DNA of 40,415 nt from CAZEJK01 sp964512045 (GTDB taxonomy: Bacteria; Acidobacteriota; Thermoanaerobaculia; Thermoanaerobaculales; Sulfomarinibacteraceae), in contig CAZEJK010000021.1 of NCBI GenBank assembly GCA_964512045.1, positions 1-40,415 on the forward strand, read 5' to 3'. The position numbers and the translations under genes were made by a program. The notes under the pieces were generated by a model. That model was not told the origin of the DNA. It did not search any database and saw only the letters and a program-made list of their open reading frames with translations. Below are positions 30,300 to 38,845 of the stretch, one piece after another; the stretch's first letter is position 1; each line of letters opens with the position of its first letter.

Positions 30300-32207
30300 C
30301 TACTTGGTGAAGTCGTAGCGGTAGGTTTCGGTGACCGTCGTCGTAACCCGGACGCCATCCTTCATCGCTGGCTTGTAACGGTACTCGCTGACGGTGTCCT
30401 TGATCGCGTCCACGATCCCGAACCCGTCGTCGTCGGCACGCAGCACCTCGACGCTCTCGACGCCGCCGTTGGCGCCGACCGTGACCTGCAAGATCACCAC
30501 GCCCTTGCGTCGCGAACGCAGCGCCTGGCGCGGGTACTCGGGCGTCTTCTTCGAGGCAAGGCGAACGGGCGCGGAGTCCCACTGACCCTGCGCGATAAAC
30601 GCGCCTTCGGTGACGGCGCCCGCTTCACCGGAGGTGTCCTCGCTGCCGCTCGCGGGCTCGTCCTCGCCGGCGTCGGCAACGGCGCTCTCCTCGGTGGTCT
30701 CTGGTTCGGGCTCCGGCGTCTTCGCCAGCCGCTGCGCGGCTTCCCGACGTGCCTGCTCGAGCCGCCGCTGCCGTTCGGCTTCGAGCTCGGCCTCGCGCTG
30801 CTTCTGTGCCTCCTCGGCCTTCTCGAGCTGCTCCCTGAGCTCCTCGGCCTGGCGGGCTGCCGCATCGGAGGAGGTCTCTCCACCCGCCTGCTGTGCCTCG
30901 CGCTCCTTCGCCGCGAGCTGCTCGCGGAGCCGGACGATGTCTTGCTGGCGCTCCTGCATCTCTTGGCGGTACTCGGCCTCCTTCTCCTCCATCAGCTTCT
31001 TCACCATCGAGTCCACCATCTCGCGCATCCGGCGGTCTTCCTCCGCCTCCCGGGCGGCGATCTCCTCCGGCGTCGGCGTCGGCGTCGCGCGGTCCTGGCC
31101 TCCTCCGCCCCCGATCAGGAGGACAGCAACCACGGCAACGGCGATCACCGCCACAGCGGCGATCCCCAACACGGCGGGGCTGACCCCCTTCTTCCCGGGC
31201 GCCGCCGCTTCCTCGATCTCCACTGGCTCCGGCTCGGGCTTCAGGTAGGCCTCCACGTCCACCTGCGACTCGGTGTCGCGCGCCTTCTCCTCCGCCTCGA
31301 TCTCGGCCCGGAACAGGCGGTCCATGAACAGGGCGAGGTTGAAGGTCGTCGGGCTGTAGGCGCCTCCGTACAGCAGCTTGTCCAGCTCCTTCTTGAAGTC
31401 CGCTGCGGAGCTGAACCGGTCATTCGGCCTGGGCGCCAGCGCCCGCTGCATGAGAGCAAGGATATCTGCAGGGATCGGATCCTCTTCGTACGCGAGTGTC
31501 GGCGCGCTGAGCACGTCGGCCCGAGCGTTGGGATCCGCGGGAAGGCGCTCGCCGGTGAGAAGCTCGTACAGGATCGCACCGAGCGAGTACACATCCCCTT
31601 GCTTGGATGCGGTCTGCGCCATCACGACCTCGGGGGCGAGGTACGGCGCCACTTGCGGGTACGCTTCGTCGTTCTCCAGCACCGACAGTAACGACTCGCC
31701 GAGCCCGAACCCCGCGACGATCGCCTCGCCCTCGTTGGTCACGTCCACCAGGGCCGGATGGAGACATCCATGCACCAGCGAGGTCGTTCCGACATCCACC
31801 GCGAGAGCGGAGGAAAGCGCCGTGGACAGCTTCTCCAGGATCAGCAGAGCGTTGTCCACCGCGATCGGGAACCCCTCGGCGCGGGCACGCTCCAGGACCG
31901 CCGCCAGAGGCAGGGCTGGAACGTAGTCATAGGCCAGAACCGGAGTACCGCGCACATCGCCGAGCACGGGGTCCGAAGCGGTGTTGCTCGACCGCAGCAC
32001 CTGACCGATCTGATTGGTGATCTCCTTGCGCGCGAGGACGGCCTCCGCAACGACCGCAGGGTTGTCGAAGGCGTGGAGAAACACCGTGCGCTGAATACGC
32101 TTCTCTCGACGCGAGACCTCGCCTGCGCGGTACAGCGCACCAAGCTCGGACCTATAGATCTCGTGGAACAGGATGTAGTCGCCAAACCCCCGATACTCTT
32201 CCGACAT
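30300..32207 (-). CDS. Pseudokinase / coiled-coil / TonB C-terminal fusion protein
   Basis: A 635-aa protein with an unusual order: a cytoplasmic protein-kinase fold (about 10-280), one transmembrane helix (345-367), a long Glu/Arg/Gln coiled coil (about 380-497), an acidic linker and a TonB C-terminal domain (about 545-632, YPRQALRSRRKGVVILQV and EYRYKPAMKDGVRV). The kinase scaffold is recognisable from YLAPEV (189-194) and DVYSLGAILYELLTGE (205-220), but catalysis should be lost. The HRD loop reads HGCLHPAL (146-153), DFG reads GFG (166-168), and no Gly-rich loop or VAIK lysine is visible. It would span the inner membrane and touch outer-membrane TonB boxes, or bind cell-wall or envelope proteins. 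ATG 32207 has GGAGG upstream. mltG lies 47 bp upstream. Confidence 0.88.
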   Translation of the reverse strand: MSEEYRGFGDYILFHEIYRSELGALYRAGEVSRREKRIQRTVFLHAFDNPAVVAEAVLARKEITNQIGQVLRSSNTASDPVLGDVRGTPVLAYDYVPALPLAAVLERARAEGFPIAVDNALLILEKLSTALSSALAVDVGTTSLVHGCLHPALVDVTNEGEAIVAGFGLGESLLSVLENDEAYPQVAPYLAPEVVMAQTASKQGDVYSLGAILYELLTGERLPADPNARADVLSAPTLAYEEDPIPADILALMQRALAPRPNDRFSSAADFKKELDKLLYGGAYSPTTFNLALFMDRLFRAEIEAEEKARDTESQVDVEAYLKPEPEPVEIEEAAAPGKKGVSPAVLGIAAVAVIAVAVVAVLLIGGGGGQDRATPTPTPEEIAAREAEEDRRMREMVDSMVKKLMEEKEAEYRQEMQERQQDIVRLREQLAAKEREAQQAGGETSSDAAARQAEELREQLEKAEEAQKQREAELEAERQRRLEQARREAAQRLAKTPEPEPETTEESAVADAGEDEPASGSEDTSGEAGAVTEGAFIAQGQWDSAPVRLASKKTPEYPRQALRSRRKGVVILQVTVGANGGVESVEVLRADDDGFGIVDAIKDTVSEYRYKPAMKDGVRVTTTVTETYRYDFTK

Positions 32208-32254
32208 GGACCTCGCCCTCCGATCTTCAAAGCTACCATCGTCCCCTGGGGGGG

Positions 32255-33283
32255 TCAACGGCGGGACCTTCGCAGTCGCTGCACGGCTCGGTTGTGCTCG
32301 CGGAGGGTCGTGGAGAAGGTGTGGCCTCCATCGGGGTTGGCGACGAAGAACAGGTACTCGGTGTCAGCCGGCGCGAGGGCGGCCGCAAGGGCAGCCCGGC
32401 CGGGGTTGTTGATCGGTCCGGGCGGGAGGCCCGGGTACCGGTACGTGTTGTAGGGGTCGTCGAGCTTCCAGTGCTTGCGGAGCAGTCGCCCGGACCAGAT
32501 CCCTTGACGCCGCAGCGCAAAGACCACCGTGGGATCACATTGGAGGAGCATCGAGCGCTGCAGCCGGTTGGCAAACACTCCTGCAATGAGCCGTCGCTCC
32601 CCGGCCACAGACGTCTCGGCCTCGACCAGAGACGCCAGGGTGACGACCTCGAGGCAGCTGCCCCACAGGGGCATCGTGGCCTTCCGCTCTTCCTCCCAGA
32701 CGTCGAAGAACCTCTCGACGAGATGCTCCGCTGCGGCGCGCGCGGTGACGCCCGGGGCGAACTGATAGGTATCGGGAAACAAGAAGCCTTCCAGTGAATC
32801 CACGTCCTGCGCGCACCGCTGCACCGGTGAAGGGTCTGCAAGAGCTGTCGTCCACTCCTCGGGGGAGCCGACGCCGGCATCGAGCATGACGTGGACAACC
32901 TCCTCGGCGTGCAGGCCCTCCGGAACCGTGACGGTCAGCAGCTCGACCACTCCGCGGAGCACGCGGTCGATCGCCTCGACGGCGCTGGTGCTCGGCGGGA
33001 ACCGGTAGGTGCCCCAGTGTGGCGCCGGTTCGTCGTACCACAGAGCGGTGTACAGGCGTGCCAGCAGAGTGGACGGAACAAGCCCGGCGACCCTCAGGTC
33101 TGTCAGCGTAGCTGTCAGTGATTGGCCTTTTGGAACCTCGAGGACCACTGCAGACTCCGGGCCTGGCCGGGTCATCGAGTACCAGCCTGCGCAGGCAGCG
33201 GCGCAGACCAGCACGAGAGTGAACGCAGCCAGCAGCGCCACGGAGCGGATCACGGTCCGCCGCCCAGCGTTCTCGGGCGCCAT
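32255..33283 (-). CDS. mltG: Endolytic peptidoglycan transglycosylase MltG
   Basis: YceG/MltG-family enzyme of 342 aa that cuts nascent glycan strands at the inner membrane. An N-terminal membrane helix (about 13-35) and a LysM-like region precede the catalytic domain. Family signatures: EGFLFPDTYQF, the catalytic Glu in LASLVEAETSVAGER, LLQCDPTVVFAL, PYNTYRYPGLPPGPINNPG and TEYLFFVANPDGGHTFSTT. The start overlaps the ruvX stop as TGATG, so the pair is translationally coupled, an order (ruvX-mltG) found in many bacteria. The pseudokinase gene follows after 47 bp. Confidence 0.94.
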   Translation of the reverse strand: MAPENAGRRTVIRSVALLAAFTLVLVCAAACAGWYSMTRPGPESAVVLEVPKGQSLTATLTDLRVAGLVPSTLLARLYTALWYDEPAPHWGTYRFPPSTSAVEAIDRVLRGVVELLTVTVPEGLHAEEVVHVMLDAGVGSPEEWTTALADPSPVQRCAQDVDSLEGFLFPDTYQFAPGVTARAAAEHLVERFFDVWEEERKATMPLWGSCLEVVTLASLVEAETSVAGERRLIAGVFANRLQRSMLLQCDPTVVFALRRQGIWSGRLLRKHWKLDDPYNTYRYPGLPPGPINNPGRAALAAALAPADTEYLFFVANPDGGHTFSTTLREHNRAVQRLRRSRR

Positions 33284-33696
33284 CACGATGAGACGTGCCG
33301 GCGGGACAGGTGCTCTTCCAAGATGATCGCTGCCGCGATGTCGTCGATCGGCTGCTGAGGCCGACGTCCACTCTCTCGCGCTCGCGACCGGGCCTCCGCC
33401 GAGGTGAGGTACTCCTCCTGGAAGGCCACGATCCAGCCCAGCGCCCGCAACGCTGCGGCCAGGGCGTGGCTTCGTCGTGCACCGTTCGCCTCGACGCCAT
33501 CGCTGAAGGTGGGCAGACCGACGACGATCACCGCAGCGTCGTGCTCGCGGGCAAGCGTGTCGAGGCGCCGTACAACGGCTGCCCCCCCACCGCTGTTCGG
33601 GATCACCGTCAGCGGCGAGGCGATCCCCGTCGCGTCGTCGCCGACCGCGACACCGATCCGTTTGCCGCCGGGATCGATCGCCAGATACCGCATCAT
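33283..33696 (-). CDS. ruvX: RuvX/YqgF-family Holliday-junction resolvase-like protein
   Basis: RNase H-fold protein of 137 aa involved in recombination or pre-16S rRNA processing. The opening strand YLAIDPGGKRIGVAVGD carries the first catalytic Asp; VIVVGLPTFSDG, FQEEYLTSAEA (Glu) and PIDDIAAAIILEEHL (acidic pair) complete the expected set. ATGs at 33702, 33696 and 33693 are all possible; I chose 33696, just 4 bases after a minus-strand TACAAT, which would make the transcript nearly leaderless. The reading frame extends to 33906 but that part overlaps lptD. The gene is divergent from lptD and coupled to mltG. Confidence 0.9.
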   Translation of the reverse strand: MMRYLAIDPGGKRIGVAVGDDATGIASPLTVIPNSGGGAAVVRRLDTLAREHDAAVIVVGLPTFSDGVEANGARRSHALAAALRALGWIVAFQEEYLTSAEARSRARESGRRPQQPIDDIAAAIILEEHLSRRHVSS

Positions 33697-33700
33697 CGCC

Positions 33701-33726
33701 ATTGTAGCCGCGCCGTGCGGTACAAT
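33701..33726. promoter_or_regulatory. Divergent -10 elements between ruvX and lptD
   Basis: The sequence is an inverted pair: TACAAT on the plus strand (33721-33726) and TACAAT on the minus strand (33706-33701), 14 bases apart. Each would face its own gene. Neither has a clear -35. Confidence 0.4.
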
Positions 33727-33808
33727 GCCCGCGTCTCCAGTGGACCGGGTCGTGCAACGTCGACGCGATGCCAGGCTCGTTCGAACGCCGACGGGAGGAG
33801 TGCTTGGG

Positions 33809-35926
33809 GTGAAAGGTACTGGGTTCGGCGCTATGGTTCTCGCGCTGTTGATCGCCGCCGCGGCTGCGGCCCAGGCGACCCCGGAGACGCCGCAAGGTCC
33901 TGTCACGGTCCGCGCAGACGGTTGGGAGTACGTGCGGGGTAGCGTGGCGCACTACTTCGGTAACGTCGAGGTGCTCTATCAGGACATCACGATTACCTGC
34001 GAGGATCTCGAGCTGGACCAGACCACCATGGAGCTCGTGGCTCGTGGCGATGTGGTGCTCGATCAGGGACCGCAACGTCTGACCGCCAGCGAGATCCGGT
34101 ACAACCTGAAGACCAAGAAGGGGGTGTTCCTCCAGGCCGCGGGAGATCTCGATCCCACCTATCACTTCTCCGGTGATCGAATCGAGAAGCTCGACGCAAC
34201 CCATTACAAGCTGCACAACGCGACGTTCACGACCTGCGAGCCTGAGCCCCGGCCTCCGTGGCAGTTCCACGTCCGCAAGGCACTGCTTGAGCAGGAGGGC
34301 TATGGCCGGTTTTATGGTGCGGCAATCCGGGTCAAGGGCGTTCCTGTGCTGTATGTGCCGTACCTTCTCTGGCCCGTGAAGAAGGAGCGCGCCTCAGGGC
34401 TCCTGGTTCCGTCCGTCGGGTACTCGGATCGGCGTGGCGCCTACCTGGGCAATGCACTGTACCTGGCCCTCGGTCGAAGCTATGACACCACCATTCTCCT
34501 CGACACGTACTCCGAGGGCTACTACGGCATCGGCAACGAATGGCGGTGGGCGCCCCGACCTGACGCCTACGGCGAGGTCGATCTGTACACCATCCGCGAC
34601 GCAGACACCGAGTCGTGGGAGTGGAAGGTGGACGGCTCGTACCGCCAGGACGACCTCTTCGGCTTCCGCCTGCTGGCGGAGGTGCACGACCTTTCGGATA
34701 TCGACTTCTTTCAGGAGTTCGAACGGACGTTCGATCAGAACACGTTGCGCTCGCTGTTCTCGCAGCTGTACCTGACCCGGTCGTGGGGACCGAGCACCCT
34801 CAACATCCGGTCCGACCGGCGGTTGACCTTCCTGGACACGGCCGATATCGAGCTGGTGCAGGCGCCGGAGGTGGAGCTTCGTGTTCGCCCGACGCGCGTG
34901 GGCCGGTCCTCCCTGTACTGGTCGCTGGTGTCGTCCGCAAACCTGTTCGACGTGGATCGCGGTGGCGATCTGGCCGCCACGTACGGCCGATTCGACCTCT
35001 ACCCCAAGATCACCTACTCGCTGCCGACGCCTGCGTGGTTGAGCGTATCCCCGTCGATCGGCGGACGGGGCACCTACTACACCGCGCGGCTCAGCGAGGA
35101 CCGGCGCTCGTACGTTGAAGACGGTATCGACAGGACCTACGCGGAGGTCGGTGTTGACATCGTTGGGCCGTCATTTTCCAGAGTGTTCAACAAAGGGTTC
35201 GGTCCGTTCGAGAAGCTCAAGCATCTCATCGAGCCCCGATTGGAGTACCGGTTCGTGTCGGATCCCGAGGAGCTCGAGCTGATCCCTCGCTTCGACGAGG
35301 TGGACTCCACACTCGTCACCAACCGGGTCCGGGTCAGCCTGATCAACCGGCTGTTCGCGCGCGTCGCCAAGGAGCAGAGTGCGCGGGAGATCGCCTCCCT
35401 CGAGCTGTACCAGGAGTACTCGTTCTCCGATCCGCTGAACCGGGCCATCGACGGCCGTGAGAGCCAGCGCGGACCGTTGAACCTGGCGGCACGGCTCAAT
35501 CCCAGCCGAAGCCTGTTCGTCGATGCCCGGGTGGGGTACGACACCCTGTACGACAACCTGCGCAGCACCTCGCTGTCGACGAGCGTCGCCGGTCGCGACA
35601 AGTACGTCAACCTGACCTGGTACCAGGGCTACATCCCCTCCAGCGGTGAGCGCTCCAGCTCCCAGGTGCGGATCGCCACCGGCCTGGGACGCAGCGGCAA
35701 GCCGCTCCGTCTCGATCTCCATGTGAGCTACGACATCGAGACCGAGGAGTTCCAACAGCAGCGCGTCATCCTCGCCTACACCGCCGACTGCTGGGGGATC
35801 ACCGCCGAGTACCGCGACCTCCGGTTCGGCCTCTACCCGTCGCGCGACTACCGGATCTCCATCAGCTTCAAGGGTATCGGCCAGATGCTCGAGATCCAGG
35901 GTGGCTTAGGGGATATGAACAAGTAG
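33809..35926 (+). CDS. lptD: LPS-assembly protein LptD (OstA)
   Basis: Outer-membrane translocon of about 705 aa that inserts lipopolysaccharide into the outer leaflet. A GTG start follows GGGAGGAG by eight bases and gives a good signal peptide (MKGTGFGAMVLALLIAAAAA-type core). The N-terminal OstA jellyroll (about 35-130) shows VLYQDITITCEDLELDQTTM and GDVVLDQGPQRLTASEIRY. A large barrel follows, with typical strands such as GNEWRWAPRPDAYGEVDLY and DYRISISFKGIG near the end. The four-Cys disulfide pattern of E. coli LptD is not evident. It stands alone, divergent from ruvX, with no lptE nearby. Confidence 0.93.
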   Translation: MKGTGFGAMVLALLIAAAAAAQATPETPQGPVTVRADGWEYVRGSVAHYFGNVEVLYQDITITCEDLELDQTTMELVARGDVVLDQGPQRLTASEIRYNLKTKKGVFLQAAGDLDPTYHFSGDRIEKLDATHYKLHNATFTTCEPEPRPPWQFHVRKALLEQEGYGRFYGAAIRVKGVPVLYVPYLLWPVKKERASGLLVPSVGYSDRRGAYLGNALYLALGRSYDTTILLDTYSEGYYGIGNEWRWAPRPDAYGEVDLYTIRDADTESWEWKVDGSYRQDDLFGFRLLAEVHDLSDIDFFQEFERTFDQNTLRSLFSQLYLTRSWGPSTLNIRSDRRLTFLDTADIELVQAPEVELRVRPTRVGRSSLYWSLVSSANLFDVDRGGDLAATYGRFDLYPKITYSLPTPAWLSVSPSIGGRGTYYTARLSEDRRSYVEDGIDRTYAEVGVDIVGPSFSRVFNKGFGPFEKLKHLIEPRLEYRFVSDPEELELIPRFDEVDSTLVTNRVRVSLINRLFARVAKEQSAREIASLELYQEYSFSDPLNRAIDGRESQRGPLNLAARLNPSRSLFVDARVGYDTLYDNLRSTSLSTSVAGRDKYVNLTWYQGYIPSSGERSSSQVRIATGLGRSGKPLRLDLHVSYDIETEEFQQQRVILAYTADCWGITAEYRDLRFGLYPSRDYRISISFKGIGQMLEIQGGLGDMNK

Positions 35927-36449
35927 CAGGATCAGTTGCGGAGCCGGCTGAGAACCCCCCAAGGCCCGGCTCCGGAGCCGGTTGGTCGCGACTGCTCTGC
36001 AGGGGATCTCTCCGCTCGCCAAGTGCTTCGCCGCTGCAACGAAGCTGTCTGCTGCCGACACGCAGATGACCCACGACAGCTCGGTCGAGATGACGACGTG
36101 GCCGATGACCGGTGTGCCGCCAGCGTCGATTCACGAGCCACTCGACGAAGCCGCCCGGTTCCAGTACTGGCCCCGGCCCCCGCCCCGGAAGCCGGATGCC
36201 GGCCCCGGAACTCTGGAGCCCTGACCATCGGGTTGACCTGGAGGCGCTCTGGTTGCCGGAGCAGCGTTCTTCGAGACCGCATCCGGCCTCCCGAAACTCG
36301 TTGTCGCTGTCGGGTCGACCACTACGCCCACAGCCTCGTGCATGGCCATCATCCGGGGCCAGCGACCGGCTGCCGGGCCCGGGTTGTCGGGGGTGCTCTG
36401 GTGAGGTGCACCATGTCGTGTGGCTGGGGGTGCTTTGCGAGGTCGGGAC
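35927..36449. other. Gene-free interval with a dispersed repeat
   Basis: No coding gene is supported between lptD and the first tRNA. The left end holds an 8-bp inverted repeat GGAGCCGG / CCGGCTCC (35940-35973) that merges into a 16-bp perfect palindrome (35966-35981). Repeat copy 1 lies at 36153-36260. Confidence 0.6.
36153..36260 (+). repeat. Dispersed intergenic repeat, copy 1
   Basis: About 105 bp resembling 36813-36920 in the same orientation. The best-kept part (36226-36255) differs by two bases in 30 from 36887-36916. A second stretch, GATGCCGGCCCCGGA-like, precedes it, rich in CCGG. Partial similarity continues for about another 100 bp to the right. I know no named element that it matches. 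Confidence 0.7.
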
Positions 36450-36537
36450 TGGCGGAGGGAGTGGGATTCGAACCCACGGAGACGTGAGCCTCAGCGGTTT
36501 TCAAGACCGCCGCCTTCGACCACTCGGCCATCCCTCC
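36450..36537 (-). tRNA. tRNA-Ser (UGA)
   Basis: Complete serine tRNA, CCA encoded. Acceptor GGAGGGA pairs with TCCCTCC, discriminator G, anticodon stem GCGGT/ACCGC around loop CTTGAAA (anticodon TGA at 36501-36503). A long variable arm and the T-loop GGTTCGAATCC are present. Transcribed divergently from the next tRNA-Ser. Confidence 0.95.
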
Positions 36538-36541
36538 GCAC

Positions 36542-36565
36542 TGTGCGACCGGCGCCCGTCGCACA
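36542..36565. other. Hairpin between divergent tRNA genes
   Basis: An 8-bp perfect stem (TGTGCGAC / GTCGCACA) with an 8-nt loop starts five bases upstream of the tRNA-Ser(UGA) 5' end, inside the 93-bp gap between the two tRNA genes. It would lie in the 5' leader of that precursor tRNA or at its promoter. Confidence 0.35.
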
Positions 36566-36585
36566 ACGAGCACCATCCGTCGTAC

Positions 36586-36614
36586 TTTACAGCGCCAGGC
36601 ATGGTGCGTACAAT
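36586..36614 (+). promoter_or_regulatory. Sigma-70 type promoter of tRNA-Ser (GCU)
   Basis: TTTACA (36586-36591), 17-base spacer, TACAAT (36609-36614); transcription would start near 36621, about 10 bases before the mature tRNA. Confidence 0.78.
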
Positions 36615-36630
36615 ACCCCTCCCTGACCGC

Positions 36631-36722
<92 letters not shown>

Positions 36723-37071
36723 TCCGGCTTCGCTTTCCCCCCTTCCCCCACCGCAGCTACGCCGTGACAGGTCCGGCTTCGCGTCTCAGCTGCCGATCCA
36801 TGCAACGCGGCGTACCCGGCCGCGGTGCTGGTCCCGGTCCCGGCCCCGGATGCCGGCAGCCGGCCCCGGACCACTGGAGCGCTGAGCATCGGGTTGACCT
36901 GGAAGCGTTCTGGTTGGTGAGGCCCCAGTAGCTGTCGGATCACGTACCAGGTCGACGTGTGGGTTCACGCGACGCTGCATGGCTTTCTTCGTAGTCCGGT
37001 TACCGGCTTCCCGGGCCGGGACCATCAACCGGGTCCGGAAGGTCAAAGGCCACGGCGTGCGGGGCTGTGAG
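36723..37071. other. Gene-free interval between tRNA-Ser and glnS
   Basis: No gene is supported. Repeat copy 2 occupies 36813-36920. An 11-base direct repeat TCCGGCTTCGC occurs twice to its left (36723 and 36771). Confidence 0.55.
36813..36920 (+). repeat. Dispersed intergenic repeat, copy 2
   Basis: Direct-orientation counterpart of the repeat at 36153-36260; see the core match at 36887-36916. The two copies bracket the pair of tRNA-Ser genes, about 660 bp apart. On the minus strand both copies can be read as a similar peptide (xPERxQVNPM...RGRxPASGAG), but with frames interrupted or without a start in context, so a protein is not supported. Confidence 0.7.
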
Positions 37072-38769
37072 CTACCTCTTCCCTCCGTCCATCTGCTTCT
37101 CGATCTTCGCCCAGCTGTCGCGGAGTGTGACGGTCCGGTTGAGCACAGGATAGCCGGGGCGAGAGTCGGGATCGACGCAGAAGTAGCCGGTGCGCTCGAG
37201 CTGGAACCTGTCACCCGGCTCGGCGGTGGCGAGGCTCGGCTCGAGCTTGCAGCCGGTGAGAATCTGCTCGGAGCTCGGGTTCAGGTGGTCGAGGACGTCG
37301 GTCGCGTCCTCGGGTAGCTCGGGGACGGCGAGCAGCGCCCCGTAGAGTCGGACCTCGGCGTCGATGGCGTGCTCGGCGGACACCCAGTGGATGGTCCCCT
37401 TGACCTTGCGGCCGTCGGGTGCGTTGCCGCCACGGGTGGCGGGATCAAAGGTGCACCGGAGCTCGGTCACCTCACCGGTGTCGGGGTCTGTGACGACCTC
37501 GGTGCAGCGGATGAAGTAGCCCCACCGGAGCCGCACCTCGCGGTCCGGGGCGAGCCGGAAGTACTTCTTCGGTGGCTCGAGCCGGAAGTCGTTGCGGTCG
37601 ATGTACAGCTCGCGTGAGAACGGGACCTTCCGCCACCCCATCTGCTCGGGATCGTCCGGAAAGTAGGGCGCGTCCAGGTCCTCGACACCCTCCTCCGGGA
37701 GGTTGGTGATGACGACCTTGAGTGGGTTGAGGACGCCCATCACGCGGCGGACCTTGCGGTTGAGGTCGTCGCGGATCGCGAACTCCAGCTGTGCGAGGTC
37801 CACCATGCTGTTCCGCTTGGCCAGGCCGATCATGTCGCAGAACGATCGGATCGCCTCCGGCGTGTAGCCACGCCGGCGCAGCCCAGACAGGGTCGGCATC
37901 CGCGGGTCATCCCAGCCGCGGACGACGCTGCTGGTGACGAGCTTGAGGAGCTTGCGCTTGCTCATGATCGTATGGCTGAGGTTCAGGCGGGCGAACTCGA
38001 TCTGTCGAGGTGGGGTCGGGAAGTCGAGATGCTCGACGAACCACTCGTACAACGGTCGGTGGTCCTCGAACTCGAGGGTACACAGTGAGTGGGTGATCCC
38101 TTCGATGGCATCGCTCTGGCCGTGTGCCCAGTCGTAGGTGGGGTAGATGCACCAGGCGTCGCCTGTGCGCGGGTGGGCTGCGTGCACGATCCGGTACATC
38201 ACCGGGTCGCGCAGGTTGAGGTTGCCGGAGGCCATGTCGATCTTGGCGCGCAGGGTGTGCGAGCCATCGGGGAACTCCCCGGCACGCATTCGCGCGAACA
38301 GCTCACGGTTCTCGGCGACTGTGCGGTCCCGGTAGGGGCTGTTGCGGCCCGGCTCCTTGAGCGTTCCCCGGTAGGCGCGGATCTGCTCGGCGGTGAGGTC
38401 GCAGACGTACGCGCGCCCCGTGTCGATCAGCTGGACGGCGAGCTCGTACAGCCGCTCGAAGTAGTCGGAGGCGAAGTAGAGGTGCTCGCCCCAGTCGAAG
38501 CCGAGCCAGCGGACATCCTCCTGTATCGAGTCGATGTACCGTTGCTCCTCTTTGATCGGGTTCGTATCGTCGAACCGGAGGTGGCAGCGTCCGCCGGTCT
38601 CCGCAGCAATGCCGAAGTTCAGGCAGATCGACTTCGCGTGGCCGATGTGCAGAAAGCCGTTCGGCTCCGGAGGGAAGCGGGTCACGATCTCCGAGTGGCG
38701 TCCGGAACGGAGGTCGTTGTCCACGATGCTGCGGATGAAGTCGAGCTTGCCTCGGTCGTCCGTGCTCAT
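37072..38769 (-). CDS. glnS: Glutaminyl-tRNA synthetase
   Basis: Class I aminoacyl-tRNA synthetase of 565 aa that charges tRNA-Gln directly. The HIGH motif is in RFPPEPNGFLHIGHAKS, the KMSKS motif is in LSHTIMSKRKL, and the catalytic-domain landmarks CHLRFDDTNP and YPTYDWAHGQSDAIEGITHS are typical of GlnRS rather than GluRS. The anticodon-binding beta-barrels occupy about 345-565. ATG 38769 follows AAGGAG by eight bases; the slightly longer frame (38784) has no such site. It lies 76 bp after gltX on the same strand. Confidence 0.95.
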   Translation of the reverse strand: MSTDDRGKLDFIRSIVDNDLRSGRHSEIVTRFPPEPNGFLHIGHAKSICLNFGIAAETGGRCHLRFDDTNPIKEEQRYIDSIQEDVRWLGFDWGEHLYFASDYFERLYELAVQLIDTGRAYVCDLTAEQIRAYRGTLKEPGRNSPYRDRTVAENRELFARMRAGEFPDGSHTLRAKIDMASGNLNLRDPVMYRIVHAAHPRTGDAWCIYPTYDWAHGQSDAIEGITHSLCTLEFEDHRPLYEWFVEHLDFPTPPRQIEFARLNLSHTIMSKRKLLKLVTSSVVRGWDDPRMPTLSGLRRRGYTPEAIRSFCDMIGLAKRNSMVDLAQLEFAIRDDLNRKVRRVMGVLNPLKVVITNLPEEGVEDLDAPYFPDDPEQMGWRKVPFSRELYIDRNDFRLEPPKKYFRLAPDREVRLRWGYFIRCTEVVTDPDTGEVTELRCTFDPATRGGNAPDGRKVKGTIHWVSAEHAIDAEVRLYGALLAVPELPEDATDVLDHLNPSSEQILTGCKLEPSLATAEPGDRFQLERTGYFCVDPDSRPGYPVLNRTVTLRDSWAKIEKQMDGGKR

Positions 38770-38845
38770 GTCGGGCTCCTTCATGCGGCGCGGTGCGGGC
38801 GCAGAAAACGTGGGATCGGGTGGATGGTAACGGCCACCGAGTAGC

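Noticed and set aside
36424..36441. Possible sigma-54 (-24/-12) element
   Set aside because: The GG and GC pairs can be placed, but the flanking consensus is poor and no suitable gene follows in that direction.
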